DNA of 64,000 nucleotides from Franzmannia pantelleriensis (GCF_900102875.1 NZ_FNGH01000015.1:17695-81694); one strand, 5' to 3'. Numbered from the stretch's first letter, positions 46,929 to 55,600 are shown. Notes: a model not told the origin generated them from the letters alone. Numbers and translations are program-made.

Positions 46929-47690
46929 TTAGACGGGCCCCGTCATCAGCAGTCGCAGGAGCAGCCCGAGGGCGAGGGTCGACGCTACGCTGAGCAGGGT
47001 GCCCAGCAGCACGTACTCGGTGAGCTTGCGATCCTGGGCGCTCTTCAGGTCGCCGAAACGCAGCACCGATTTGGCGGCCAGCAGGAAGCCCACTGCGGTC
47101 AGCTGGTCGAGCAGTACCAGCGTCAGCACCAGAAACCGCTCCAGCATACCGATGCGGGCACCGGCCTCGGCTAGCGTGCCGGGTGTCTCGAGCTGTTGGC
47201 TCCAGCGCCGCATGACCAGCCCGATCATGATCGACACGGGGCGGGTAATCAGCAGGTAGGCGACGATAAGCCCCAGGGTCTGTGCTGCCACCAACCACTC
47301 CAGCAGCATGGCCAGCGGCGCGGTGCTGCCGAGCCAGATCAGCCATACGGCGGCCAGTACCAGCAGATGAAGCGCCTGGTCGAGCAGGAACCAGCGTAGC
47401 TTGCCGGGAAGCTTCGCTTTGACCAGATCGATCAGCCAGTGACTGATGGCGACACCAGCGGCGCCGGCGAATGCCGCCAGCAGCCCCGGCGCACCCGGCA
47501 TTAGCCGGAAGGCGACCAGCAGCACCACCGCGGTAAGGCAGGCGTGTACGCCGACGTGATGCAGCAGATGGCGCGAGCGGTGCTGGCGGCGTATGCGCTC
47601 CTCGACCCAGCGACGAGGCTGCAACACAAAGTCGCCGATGAGATGGGCCAGCACCAGCCCCAGCAGGAGCGACAGGTCGTTCGGGCTCAT
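46929..47690 (-). CDS. DUF3307-family membrane protein
   Basis: The 253-residue protein has about six to seven hydrophobic segments and the DUF3307 start LSLLLGLVLAHLIGDFVLQPRRWVEERI, with histidine-rich HRSRHLLHHVGVHACLT and the conserved HWLIDLVKAKL. No function is known to me. Its ATG overlaps the satD-like stop (ATGA), so the two are translationally coupled. SatD-DUF3307 pairs are common in gammaproteobacteria. Confidence 0.8.
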   Translation of the reverse strand: MSPNDLSLLLGLVLAHLIGDFVLQPRRWVEERIRRQHRSRHLLHHVGVHACLTAVVLLVAFRLMPGAPGLLAAFAGAAGVAISHWLIDLVKAKLPGKLRWFLLDQALHLLVLAAVWLIWLGSTAPLAMLLEWLVAAQTLGLIVAYLLITRPVSIMIGLVMRRWSQQLETPGTLAEAGARIGMLERFLVLTLVLLDQLTAVGFLLAAKSVLRFGDLKSAQDRKLTEYVLLGTLLSVASTLALGLLLRLLMTGPV

Positions 47691-48334
47691 CGGCGTGCAT
47701 CCTCGTCGACCAGGCGTGTTTCGAGATAGGCGAGGGTATCGCTGAGCAGAGGCCAGCGTGCCGCGCGCAGACGCTTGTGCACGCTGGGCTGGCGGATGCC
47801 AAGCTGCTCGGCCATGGCCTGCTGCGACGCTGCCTGCTCCAGGCTCAGGCAGACCACCTGCGCCGAGTAGCGCGACCAGTTGGCTACCATGTCGTCCAGG
47901 TAACGCGTCAGCAGGGCCAGGCTACCATCGTCCGCTTCATCGATCAGTGCTAACGAAAGCTGCATACCCTGCTTACTCAGCTCGTCCAGGTCTTGCCCGG
48001 AGCGCACGAAAGGCTCGCTGTCTGCGGTGGCAAGCCGGCGGCTGTCGGGCCAACTGGCCGGTCCGACAGCCACCGCAATGCGCGCATCCCAGCGCTGGTC
48101 GACCTCCGAATGCTCGATCAGCGCCGCACGCAGGGCGATAGCCACCTCCATGGCGGCAGTGGCCCGGGGAAGTGCGAGCTGGAAACCGTCGCCGCGGAAG
48201 CGTTCGCCACGACCGCCGTGGCGGCTTGCCAGTGCGGCCAGGGTAGCGTCCAGCAGTGCATAGAGTCGCTGGCGATCCTCGATCTTACGTGAATCGATCA
48301 CGTCGCCGGTCAGTACGGCGATTCGCTGGGTCAT
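47687..48334 (-). CDS. SatD-family protein with C-terminal HTH
   Basis: The 215-residue protein starts MTQRIAVLTGDVIDSRKI, typical of SatD proteins, and has GERFRGDGFQLALP, which resembles the metal site of nucleotide cyclases. A C-terminal helix-turn-helix-like segment is QAMAEQLGIRQPSVHKRLRAARW. Function is unknown. Three 18-bp palindromes 29 bp apart lie just upstream, so it may bind them through this segment. The ATG at 48334 was chosen by homology. Confidence 0.8.
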   Translation of the reverse strand: MTQRIAVLTGDVIDSRKIEDRQRLYALLDATLAALASRHGGRGERFRGDGFQLALPRATAAMEVAIALRAALIEHSEVDQRWDARIAVAVGPASWPDSRRLATADSEPFVRSGQDLDELSKQGMQLSLALIDEADDGSLALLTRYLDDMVANWSRYSAQVVCLSLEQAASQQAMAEQLGIRQPSVHKRLRAARWPLLSDTLAYLETRLVDEDARR

Positions 48335-48365
48335 GGCAGGCGTCCGGAGAAGCGTCGCCCTTATC

Positions 48366-48441
48366 ATAGCCGAAAAAGGCTATTTGGCAAATTAATAACC
48401 CTAAAGGGCTATATTGCTTAATTATTGCCCTTTAGGGCTAT
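48366..48441. promoter_or_regulatory. three 18-bp palindromes at exact 29-bp phasing
   Basis: Sites at 48366-48383, 48395-48412 and 48424-48441 fit ATAGCC-N6-GGCTAT: one perfect (spacer GAAAAA) and two with one or two changes in the left arm. Their centres are exactly 29 bp apart, close to three helical turns. They fill the AT-rich spacer between the satD-like start and the vWA stop, so they probably form a regulatory array for satD-DUF3307. Confidence 0.75.
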
Positions 48442-48447
48442 TATCGC

Positions 48448-49626
48448 TCAGCGGGCTAGCTCCCGCATGGCTTCTTCCAGCCCCTCTAGGGTCATCGGAT
48501 ACATGCGGTCGTCGATCAGCTGGCGGATCAGTTGGGTAGAGTGGGTGATCTCCCAGGCGCGCGGCGGCATGGGGTTGAGCCAGGCCAGACGGGGAAACTT
48601 GTCCGTCAGGCGCTTGAGCCACACCGCGCCGGCTTCCTGGTTGAAGTGCTCAACGCTGCCGCCGGGGTGGGTGATCTCGTACGGCGACATGGCGGCGTCG
48701 CCGACGATTACTACCTGGTAGTCGCCACCGTAGGTATGCAGCACGTCCAGCGTCGGGATGCGCTCGGCGTGGCGCCGTGCATTGTTTCGCCACAGCCCCT
48801 CGTAGAGGCAATTGTGAAAGTAGTAGGCCTCTAGGTGCTTGAACTCCGAGCGCACCGCCGAGAATAGCTCCTCACAGGTGCGAACATGGTCATCCATGGA
48901 GCCGCCCACATCGAGTAGCAGCAGAACCTTGACGGCATTATGCCGCTCTGGGCGCATCTGCACGTTGAGCAGGCCACCGTCGCGGGCCGTCTCGCGGATG
49001 GTGGCATCGACGTCGAACTCCGCCGCCGCGCCCTGGCGGGCGAACTTGCGCAGCCGGCGCAGCGCCATCTTGATATTGCGGGTGCCAAGCTCGAGTGAGT
49101 CGTCATAGTCGCTGAAGCGTCGCTCGTCCCACACCTTCACCGCGCGGCGGTGGCGGGAGCCGTCCTGGCCGATGCGGATACCCTCGGGGTTGTAGCCATA
49201 GGCGCCGAAGGGGCTGGTGCCGCCGGTGCCGATCCATTTGTTGCCCCCGGCGTGACGCTCCTGCTGCTCCTCCAGGCGCTTCTTGAAGGTATCGATCAAT
49301 TCCTCCAACCCGCCGAGGGACTCGATCCGGGCCTTCTCCTCTGCAGAGAGCTGTTTCTCGAACTCGCGGCGCAGCCAGTCGTCAGGAATCAGCGCCTCGA
49401 TGGCGGCGTCGAGGTTCTCGAGGCCGTCGAACCAGGCGGCGAAGGCGCGATCGAAACGGTCGAAATGCCGCTCGTCCTTGACCATCACGGTGCGCGCCAC
49501 CTGATAGAACGCCTGCATGTCGGCGAACACCACGCCGTGCTCGACCACGGCATGCAGGTCGAGCAGCTCGCGCAGCGACACGGGGACGCCGGTGCGCTTT
49601 AGGGTCTCGAACAGGCCGATGAACAT
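48448..49626 (-). CDS. VWA-domain protein, CoxE-like
   Basis: The 392-residue protein has a C-terminal von Willebrand A domain with the metal-ion site DVGGSMDDH, the variant of DxSxS common in the MoxR-linked class. The N-terminal half is helical and acidic (ALIPDDWLRREFEKQLSAEEKARIESL). It would work as partner of the MoxR ATPase encoded 3 bp upstream; MoxR-VWA pairs act in metal-cofactor insertion or protein remodelling. No target enzyme is adjacent, so the client is unknown. Confidence 0.88.
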   Translation of the reverse strand: MFIGLFETLKRTGVPVSLRELLDLHAVVEHGVVFADMQAFYQVARTVMVKDERHFDRFDRAFAAWFDGLENLDAAIEALIPDDWLRREFEKQLSAEEKARIESLGGLEELIDTFKKRLEEQQERHAGGNKWIGTGGTSPFGAYGYNPEGIRIGQDGSRHRRAVKVWDERRFSDYDDSLELGTRNIKMALRRLRKFARQGAAAEFDVDATIRETARDGGLLNVQMRPERHNAVKVLLLLDVGGSMDDHVRTCEELFSAVRSEFKHLEAYYFHNCLYEGLWRNNARRHAERIPTLDVLHTYGGDYQVVIVGDAAMSPYEITHPGGSVEHFNQEAGAVWLKRLTDKFPRLAWLNPMPPRAWEITHSTQLIRQLIDDRMYPMTLEGLEEAMRELAR

Positions 49627-49629
49627 CGT

Positions 49630-50475
49630 TCAGCGCCCCTTGCGACGCATCATGAAGGCCAGCCGCTCCAGCAGCTGGGTGTCCTGCTCGTTCTTGACCA
49701 GCGCGCCGGCCAACGGTGGAATCGCCTTGGCGGGATCGCGCTGATAGAGCGCCTCCCGGGCCAGCTCGTCGGCCATCAGCAGCTTGAGCCAGTCCACCAG
49801 CTCCGAGGTGGAGGGCTTCTTTTTCAAACCTGGGGCCTGGCGCAGCTCGAAAAACACCTCCAGCGCCTCGCCGACCAGCCTTGGTGCGATGTCGGGGAAG
49901 TGCACGTCGACGATGGCCTGCATGGTCTCGCGGTCGGGGAACTCGATGTAGTGGAAGAAGCAGCGGCGCAGGAAGGCGTCGGGCAGCTCCTTCTCATTGT
50001 TGGAGGTGATCACGATGATCGGCCGGTGGCGGGCGGCGATGGTCTCGCCGGTCTCGTAGACGTGGAACTCCATGCGATCCAGCTCCTGGAGCAGGTCGTT
50101 GGGGAACTCGATGTCGGCCTTGTCGATCTCGTCGATCAGCAGCACCACCCGCTCGTCGGCGCTGAACGCCTCCCACAGCTTGCCAGGCTTGATGTAGTTG
50201 GCGACGTTCTCGACCCCTTCGATACCGAGCTGGGAGTCGCGCAGGCGGCTTACCGCGTCGTACTCGTACAGGCCCTGGGCGGCCTTGGTACTGGACTTGA
50301 TATGCCAGGTGATCAATCGGGTGCCCAGCGACGCTGCCAGCTCCTCGGCGAGCAGCGTCTTGCCGGTGCCCGGCTCGCCCTTGATCAGCAGCGGGCGCTC
50401 GAGGGTAACGGCAGCATTGACGGCCTGCTTCAAGGCGTCGGTGGCAATGTAGGAAGTGGTGGAGTCAAACGCCAT
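49630..50475 (-). CDS. MoxR-family AAA+ ATPase
   Basis: The 281-residue ATPase has Walker A GEPGTGKT (about residue 33), Walker B VLLIDEIDKAD and sensor text ITSNNEKELPDAFLRRCFFHY. It is the MoxR/CoxD type that acts with a VWA protein as a chaperone. The stop is 3 bp before the VWA start, so both form one operon. Confidence 0.92.
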   Translation of the reverse strand: MAFDSTTSYIATDALKQAVNAAVTLERPLLIKGEPGTGKTLLAEELAASLGTRLITWHIKSSTKAAQGLYEYDAVSRLRDSQLGIEGVENVANYIKPGKLWEAFSADERVVLLIDEIDKADIEFPNDLLQELDRMEFHVYETGETIAARHRPIIVITSNNEKELPDAFLRRCFFHYIEFPDRETMQAIVDVHFPDIAPRLVGEALEVFFELRQAPGLKKKPSTSELVDWLKLLMADELAREALYQRDPAKAIPPLAGALVKNEQDTQLLERLAFMMRRKGR

Positions 50476-50518
50476 GGGTGGGCCTCTATGGAGTCGGTCG
50501 TAGATTCAAACGAGTGTA

Positions 50519-51406
50519 TCAATGTTGCTCGGCTTGCCGATAGGCCTCGACCAGCGTCGCCGGGTCGTGCTCACCATGGCCGCGGTTGGCGTGAGCGCGC
50601 AGCAGCTGGGCGGCCAGGCCGCTCATGGGGGTAGCACTGCCGCTGCGGCGACTCTGGGCGGTCGCCATATCGAGGTCCTTGAGCAGGGTACGCAGGTGCC
50701 AGGGCGGGTTGGCGAAGTCGCTCGATGCCATGCGCGGGGTGAGGATCTGGAACGGCTTGGAGTCGGCGAAGCCCCCGCTGAGTGCCTCGGTCAGACGGGT
50801 GGCATCCACGCCGCTGGCCTCGGCAAGCGACACCATCTCGGCCAGCACGGCCGCCTGGCAGCCCACCACCATTTGATTACACACCTTGGTGACCTGACCG
50901 GCGCCCACCGGGCCCATGTGGGTGACTCGAGCAGCGAGGGGGGCGAGCAGGGGGCGGATGGCATCGATATCGGCAGCGGCACCACCGGTCATCATCACCA
51001 GGCTGCCGGCCTCGGCGCCGGCCACGCCGCCTGAAACCGGGCAGTCGATCCAGTCCATACCGCAGGTCTGCTCGAGACGCTTGGCGAAGTCGCGGGTCGC
51101 CTCTGGGTCGCTGCTGGAGAAATCGATCAACTGCTGCCCGGGGCGGCCATGTGCCGCCACACCGTCTTCGCCGAACACCACGGACTCGACAGCCTCGGTG
51201 TTGGCCAGGCACAGCATCACCGCATCTACACGCTGAACCAGGTCGGCGACCGAGGCTGCCGCCCTGGCCCCGGCGTCGACCAGCGGGCGGGTCTTGTCCG
51301 GGGTGCGATTCCAGACTGTGACATCGAAGCCTGCCTCCAGCAGGCGGCGGGTCATGGGGTCGCCCATCAGGCCAATACCGATAAAGCCGAGACGGATGTC
51401 AGACAT
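50519..51406 (-). CDS. 3-hydroxyisobutyrate dehydrogenase-like oxidoreductase
   Basis: The 295-residue protein belongs to the beta-hydroxyacid dehydrogenase family. The NAD(P) loop is GFIGIGLMGDPMTRRL. The substrate motif is DCPVSGGVAGAEAGSL. The catalytic lysine lies in GAGQVTKVCNQMV. It could be 3-hydroxyisobutyrate, tartronate semialdehyde or succinic-semialdehyde reductase; neighbours do not decide. The ATG at 51406 has GAGGAG 7 bp upstream. Confidence 0.87.
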   Translation of the reverse strand: MSDIRLGFIGIGLMGDPMTRRLLEAGFDVTVWNRTPDKTRPLVDAGARAAASVADLVQRVDAVMLCLANTEAVESVVFGEDGVAAHGRPGQQLIDFSSSDPEATRDFAKRLEQTCGMDWIDCPVSGGVAGAEAGSLVMMTGGAAADIDAIRPLLAPLAARVTHMGPVGAGQVTKVCNQMVVGCQAAVLAEMVSLAEASGVDATRLTEALSGGFADSKPFQILTPRMASSDFANPPWHLRTLLKDLDMATAQSRRSGSATPMSGLAAQLLRAHANRGHGEHDPATLVEAYRQAEQH

Positions 51407-51698
51407 GGCATGCTCCTCACAGACAAAAGCCATAGCATGCGCGAAGGGGGCAGGAGCGGCAATCCGACACAGCGACCTGGCAGGTGGCCGTCAGACGGTA
51501 TCAGCGCATGAGATCGGCGGCAGGCATGGCAATATGCACTGTTTGGGAAGCGAAAAGCAGTAGATGCGCCGAAGCAATGCATCAGGGTCAAAAAAAGCCC
51601 CTTTTTGGTGCAAAGCAGCACGAATGCTGTCGCGACAAGCCAACCCATGGCATGTCATTTTTATTTAACTCATTGAATATTAAGTGTATATGGGGAAG

Positions 51699-51716
51699 TT
51701 GGCCCAGCCTGTGCAA
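51699..51716 (+). promoter_or_regulatory. sigma-54-like -24/-12 element
   Basis: TTGGCCC and GTGCA place GG (51701-51702) and GC (51713-51714) exactly 10 bp apart, the invariant sigma-54 geometry. Most other consensus positions match. No gene follows within 500 bp, only an orphan AAGGAG at 51782-51787 and a terminator. Confidence 0.5.
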
Positions 51717-51826
51717 TGTATAAGGCAGACAAACACAGACATCGGCGTTTCACGTTTCATCGCCTGAGTCGCAGCCACAACAAGGAGAACAACAGAAAAG
51801 AGCGCTGCGGATAGTGAAATGCCCAC

Positions 51827-51846
51827 ATCACCTCCATCGAGGTGAT
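51827..51846 (+). repeat. 8-bp hairpin upstream of the terminator
   Basis: ATCACCTC (51827-51834) and GAGGTGAT (51839-51846) form a perfect stem with a CATC loop. It precedes the intrinsic terminator by 27 bp, as in a small-RNA layout. Confidence 0.45.
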
Positions 51847-51855
51847 ACACCGAGT

Positions 51856-52115
51856 GAGCTGGCGTGCTCCCCTGGTCCCCTTCGGGGGACCTTTTTTATG
51901 CATGAAGAAAAATCAGTGCAAGCGCCAACGGTACCGATGCCGGATGACGAACGATATTCACTTGGCGTCGTGGAGGTCGCGAGACAAGAACGGATTCAAG
52001 GTGCCGAGAAGCGCTACTGTCTTAATGGCAGGAGGGGAACAGGGGAGTAAAAAAGCTGGCGTACTTCCCGGGGCGAGCTGGCGAGCGCCCCTGATCCTTG
52101 GCGGACCTTTTTATG
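51856..52115 (+). repeat. three degenerate copies of an AGCTGGCG unit
   Basis: Units of about 20 bp at 51856-51875, 52053-52072 and 52075-52094 share the AGCTGGCG core and a C-rich continuation. The first and third each run on into a GGACC-T-tract ending in TTATG (to 51900 and 52115), so the terminator module seems to have been duplicated and one copy has decayed. Confidence 0.55.
51874..51897 (+). terminator. intrinsic terminator with UUCG loop
   Basis: GGTCCCC (51874-51880) and GGGGACC (51885-51891) close a TTCG tetraloop, followed by six T residues. It is a strong terminator with no gene immediately upstream. Confidence 0.85.
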
Positions 52116-52220
52116 TTTTGTTCGGCGGCTTGTTCGAACGGAGGCTTGTTGTCATTGTGCGCTCTCAGTCGACGCACCAAGTGTGGTTGCCGGGGCGCCA
52201 TGAAGCAATGCGACCATGGT

Positions 52221-54014
52221 TCAACGCTGCGACTGCAGAGTGGTGGGCGTTGCCAACTCACCGAACTGCAGCTCGGCGAGTTGGCGATAGAGCGGGCTGC
52301 TGGTGAGCAGTTCGTGATGGCGCCCCGCAGCAAGCAGTCGACCGTGGTCCATCACCAGCAGGCGGTCGGCGGAGATGACCGTGGCCAGCCGATGGGCGAT
52401 AACCAGGCTGGTGCGCCCCTCCATCAGCGTATCCAGCGCCTGCTGCACCAAGCGCTCGCTTTCGGCATCCAGCGCGCTGGTGGCCTCGTCCAGCAGCAGC
52501 ACGCGGGGATTCTTGAGCAGCGCCCGGGCGATCGCCAGGCGCTGGCGCTGGCCGCCGGAAAGCTGAACGCCGCCGGGCCCCAGTGGGGTATCGAAGCCCT
52601 GCGGCAGCGCCTCGATGAAACCGAGCGCGTTGGCGTCACCAGCGGCCTCGCGCAGCGCCGCATAGGGGGCATCCGCTTGGCCATAGCGCAGATTGTCGGC
52701 CACGCTGCCGCTGAATAGCACGGGCTCCTGAGAGACCAGTCCCAGCTGGCTACGCAGGGCGTGAGGATCCAGTCGCGCAAGATCGATGCCATCCAGCGTC
52801 AGGTAGCCGCTGTCGGGATCGTGGAAGCGCAGCAGCATCGACAACAGGGTGCTCTTGCCTGCACCGGAGGGGCCGACCAGCGCCACTCGCTCGCCGGCCG
52901 CGATGGTCAGCGTCAGCCGATCCAGTGCCGGGGTCTCGCGCCCCGGGTAGCAGAAGCTCACCGTATGCAAGCCGATCTCGCCGCGTAGCGGGGAGGGAAG
53001 GGGCGTTGGTGATGCCGGCGCCTTGATGAGGGGCTGCGTATCGAGCAGCTCGAGTAGCCGTTCCGCGGCGCCGGCCGCACGCTGGACGTCGCCGGCGACT
53101 TCGGCGAGGGTGGCCACGGCGCCGGCCGCGAGGACGGCATAGAACACGAACGCCGACAGCTCGCCGGGGCTCAATGTGCCCGCCAGCACGGCCTGGCCTC
53201 CCTGCCATAGCATGATGCCCACGGCGGCAAACACGGCCAGCATGGCAACGGCGGTGAGCCATGCCCGCTGCCGAGTGCGTACGATCGCTGTGCCGAAGGC
53301 GTCCTCGACGCGTTGGCCATAGGCCTGTTGGTCGATAGCCTGGTGATTGAAGGCTTGCAGGGTGCGAATACCTCCCAGGGCTTCACCGGCGTAGCGGCCC
53401 AGTTCAGCCACGCGGTCCTGGCTCGAACGCGACAGGCGCCGTACCCGCCGTCCGAACCATAGGATTGGCAGCAGCGTGGCGGGGATGCCGAGCAGTACCA
53501 GGGCCGACAGCCAGGGTTGGGTGATCAGCATCAGCGCCACGGCGCCGATCAGCATGACGGCATTGCGTAGCGCCATCGAAACCGACGAGCCAAACAGGCT
53601 TTGCAGCACGCTGGTGTCCGCGGTAAGACGCGAAGTGATTTCACCGGCGCCGTGGTCGCTGCGTACGGCACTCTCGAAGAACCCGGGCTCGAGGGTCAGC
53701 AGGTGGTCGAAGACTTGCCGTCGCAGGTCGGCGGCGAGCCGCTCGCCGATCCAGGTCACCAGGTAGTAGCGCAGTGCCGAGGCGGCGGCCAGTACGGCGA
53801 CCACCGCCAGCATCAGCATAAGGGCGCGGTTCAGACTGGCGCTATCGGACGCCATGAAGCCCTGATCGATCACCAGGCGCAGGCCCTGCCCCAGCAGCAG
53901 GACGCTGCCTGAGGCGACCAGCAGGGTCAGCGCGGCTAGCATCAAGCGCACGCGATAGGGGTGCAGCAGGGCGAGCAGCCGCAGCAGAATGCGTGGATCG
54001 GGTTGGGACGACAT
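52221..54014 (-). CDS. MsbA-type ABC exporter (fused permease-ATPase)
   Basis: The 597-residue half-transporter has six membrane helices in its first 320 residues and a nucleotide-binding domain with Walker A GPSGAGKS, signature LSGGQRQRLAIARALL, Walker B VLLLDEATSALD and an H-loop (IAHRLATV). It is the size of MsbA/LmrA-type homodimers, but it is not next to lpxK, so it is probably a drug or lipid exporter of this class. Substrate unknown. Confidence 0.9.
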   Translation of the reverse strand: MSSQPDPRILLRLLALLHPYRVRLMLAALTLLVASGSVLLLGQGLRLVIDQGFMASDSASLNRALMLMLAVVAVLAAASALRYYLVTWIGERLAADLRRQVFDHLLTLEPGFFESAVRSDHGAGEITSRLTADTSVLQSLFGSSVSMALRNAVMLIGAVALMLITQPWLSALVLLGIPATLLPILWFGRRVRRLSRSSQDRVAELGRYAGEALGGIRTLQAFNHQAIDQQAYGQRVEDAFGTAIVRTRQRAWLTAVAMLAVFAAVGIMLWQGGQAVLAGTLSPGELSAFVFYAVLAAGAVATLAEVAGDVQRAAGAAERLLELLDTQPLIKAPASPTPLPSPLRGEIGLHTVSFCYPGRETPALDRLTLTIAAGERVALVGPSGAGKSTLLSMLLRFHDPDSGYLTLDGIDLARLDPHALRSQLGLVSQEPVLFSGSVADNLRYGQADAPYAALREAAGDANALGFIEALPQGFDTPLGPGGVQLSGGQRQRLAIARALLKNPRVLLLDEATSALDAESERLVQQALDTLMEGRTSLVIAHRLATVISADRLLVMDHGRLLAAGRHHELLTSSPLYRQLAELQFGELATPTTLQSQR

Positions 54015-54073
54015 CGGGATAATCCAGGCCGGTGACAGACAGCATCACCTTATCAGCTGCCGGCTTCGATGGC

Positions 54074-55297
54074 TCATGCCTCAACGGCGGTCAGCGAGGT
54101 CGGCGGAGCGACCACTACCTGATTACGACCGCGCGCCTTGCCAGTGTAGAGGGCCAAGTCGGCACGCTGCAGGGCGTCGTCCAGCGTCGTTTCATCGGCG
54201 TACAGCAGGCTGATGCCCACCGTCACCGATAGCCTGATCGGCATGGTTGCAGCGTTCAGCAACAGCTCGCTGACTTGCTGGCGCAGGCGTTCGGCAATGA
54301 CGGTAGCGATATTCAGAGGTGCATCGGGCAGCGCGACGATGAACTCCTCTCCACCATAACGGCCGATGATATCGGTATCACGCAGTGCCGCTTGGCAGCT
54401 GGCGGCGACCGCGATCAGGGCCTGATCGCCAATGCGATGACCGTGACTGTCGTTGAGTTGCTTGAAGTGGTCGATGTCGATCATGAAAAGCGCCAGCGGC
54501 GTGGCGTTGCGCCGAGCGCGCCGCAGCTCGCGTTCGGCGAGCTCGAAGAAGTGGCGTCGATTGTGCAGGCCGGTGAGATGGTCGGTGCTGGCGCTATGCC
54601 GTAGCTGACACTCGAGCTGTCGCCGCTCGTCGATTTCCGCCTGCAGGCGTCGATTGGTGTCGCGCTCCTCCTGCAACGATAGATACTGTTGCCGTTGCAG
54701 GCGGTTGAGGCGTAGTTGGGTGATGCCTCCGATCAGGTTGACGACCCCGAGCAGTAACAGGTTGGTGGTCAGTACGCTTATGGGGGCCGGCGTCCAGAGC
54801 AGCACGGCGGCGGTGAAGCCGGCGATCAGGTAGGCATTCCACACCAGTACCCACGGCAGGCGGTTGGGCACCAGCAGATACAGCGCCATACTGACCACCA
54901 ACACCGAGGTAAGGTGCGTGCTGAAACCGCCTGGTCGTAGCGGAATGGTCAGCAGCAATCCGCTGATGGCTATCAGGCAGATCAGGTTGATCGGCAAGCG
55001 GCGGTGCGCCAGCCGCGGCTGGCGATGGACTGCGATGGCCAGTAGGATGCAGCTCGCGGCGACTGTTATGCGCATCGCCATCAGCCATATGAAAGGGCGT
55101 TCGGTGCCCATCAGCGCATGATCGGCGAACCCGAACAGCAGGAAGAGTGCCGCGGCGAGCAGGGCAGCATGCTGCATCTGACAAGCATCGTGGCCGAGCG
55201 TGGTGCGGCGATAGCGTGATTCCAGCTTAGGGTCATCGAACTCGGCCCACGCTGTGAACTTTGCCACTGACGGTATCGTGGTTAGGCTGACCGACAT
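54074..55297 (-). CDS. membrane diguanylate cyclase
   Basis: The 407-residue protein has about six N-terminal hydrophobic segments (residues 35-190), a short coiled coil (LNRLQRQQYLSLQEERDTNRRLQAEIDERRQLE), and a GGDEF domain with intact GGEEF (about residue 317) and an RDTD inhibitory site five residues before it. It should make c-di-GMP under product inhibition. The start at 55297 has AAGGA about 8 bp upstream. It is an active cyclase, unlike the two dual-domain proteins elsewhere in the window. Confidence 0.92.
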   Translation of the reverse strand: MSVSLTTIPSVAKFTAWAEFDDPKLESRYRRTTLGHDACQMQHAALLAAALFLLFGFADHALMGTERPFIWLMAMRITVAASCILLAIAVHRQPRLAHRRLPINLICLIAISGLLLTIPLRPGGFSTHLTSVLVVSMALYLLVPNRLPWVLVWNAYLIAGFTAAVLLWTPAPISVLTTNLLLLGVVNLIGGITQLRLNRLQRQQYLSLQEERDTNRRLQAEIDERRQLECQLRHSASTDHLTGLHNRRHFFELAERELRRARRNATPLALFMIDIDHFKQLNDSHGHRIGDQALIAVAASCQAALRDTDIIGRYGGEEFIVALPDAPLNIATVIAERLRQQVSELLLNAATMPIRLSVTVGISLLYADETTLDDALQRADLALYTGKARGRNQVVVAPPTSLTAVEA

Positions 55298-55600
55298 TGC
55301 CACATCCTTGGGGCGGCCTGCCGTGGGCTGGCCCTCCCGTTCCCTTGCTGCAGTTAGCATTATTTTAGTCGTACCCGAGCGACGAGTTACCGCGCCATCT
55401 GGGGACGCATAAGCAAGCATGGCAGGTCTTGCGCCGGTCGCCAGAGGGTGTCTACCAATGTCCTATTTTGCCTACAAGCTGTGTAAGAGATTGCCTACAA
55501 AGCAGGTGTTAGGCGGCAGTACCAGAGGAGTCATGCCCGTGGTAGATAGGTGGTTGTTCGTTAAGTCAATTCCAGTCTCCGGCATCGCTGGAGGGCCGCC
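55298..55600. other. 303-bp divergent spacer with TTGCCTACAA repeats
   Basis: This is the spacer between the diguanylate cyclase and methyltransferase genes. It carries two identical TTGCCTACAA repeats (55468-55477 and 55491-55500), 23 bp apart, about two helical turns. No convincing gene is seen. Confidence 0.5.

Larger units (their letters stand above)
51407..52220. other. 814-bp gene-free region with promoter and terminator remnants
   Basis: The region is less GC-rich than the rest, notably near 51650-51730. It holds a sigma-54-like promoter (51699), a ribosome-site-like AAGGAG (51782-51787) with no start codon, a hairpin (51827), an intrinsic terminator (51874), and repeated AGCTGGCG units (51856, 52053, 52075). 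I find no convincing gene. It may be the scar of a lost gene or may encode a small RNA. Confidence 0.6.

Noticed and set aside
48393..48443. reading of the palindromes as a bidirectional terminator after the vWA gene
   Set aside because: Three sites with exact 29-bp spacing and no U-tract fit a protein-binding array better than RNA hairpins.
51898..52050. 50-codon frame starting after the UUCG terminator
   Set aside because: The ATG lies in the terminator T-tract, with no ribosome site or promoter in front.
51842..52306. 154-codon frame with repeated SWRAPL segments
   Set aside because: The protein repeat only mirrors the duplicated terminator DNA, the frame crosses a strong intrinsic terminator, and it runs into the ABC exporter gene antisense.
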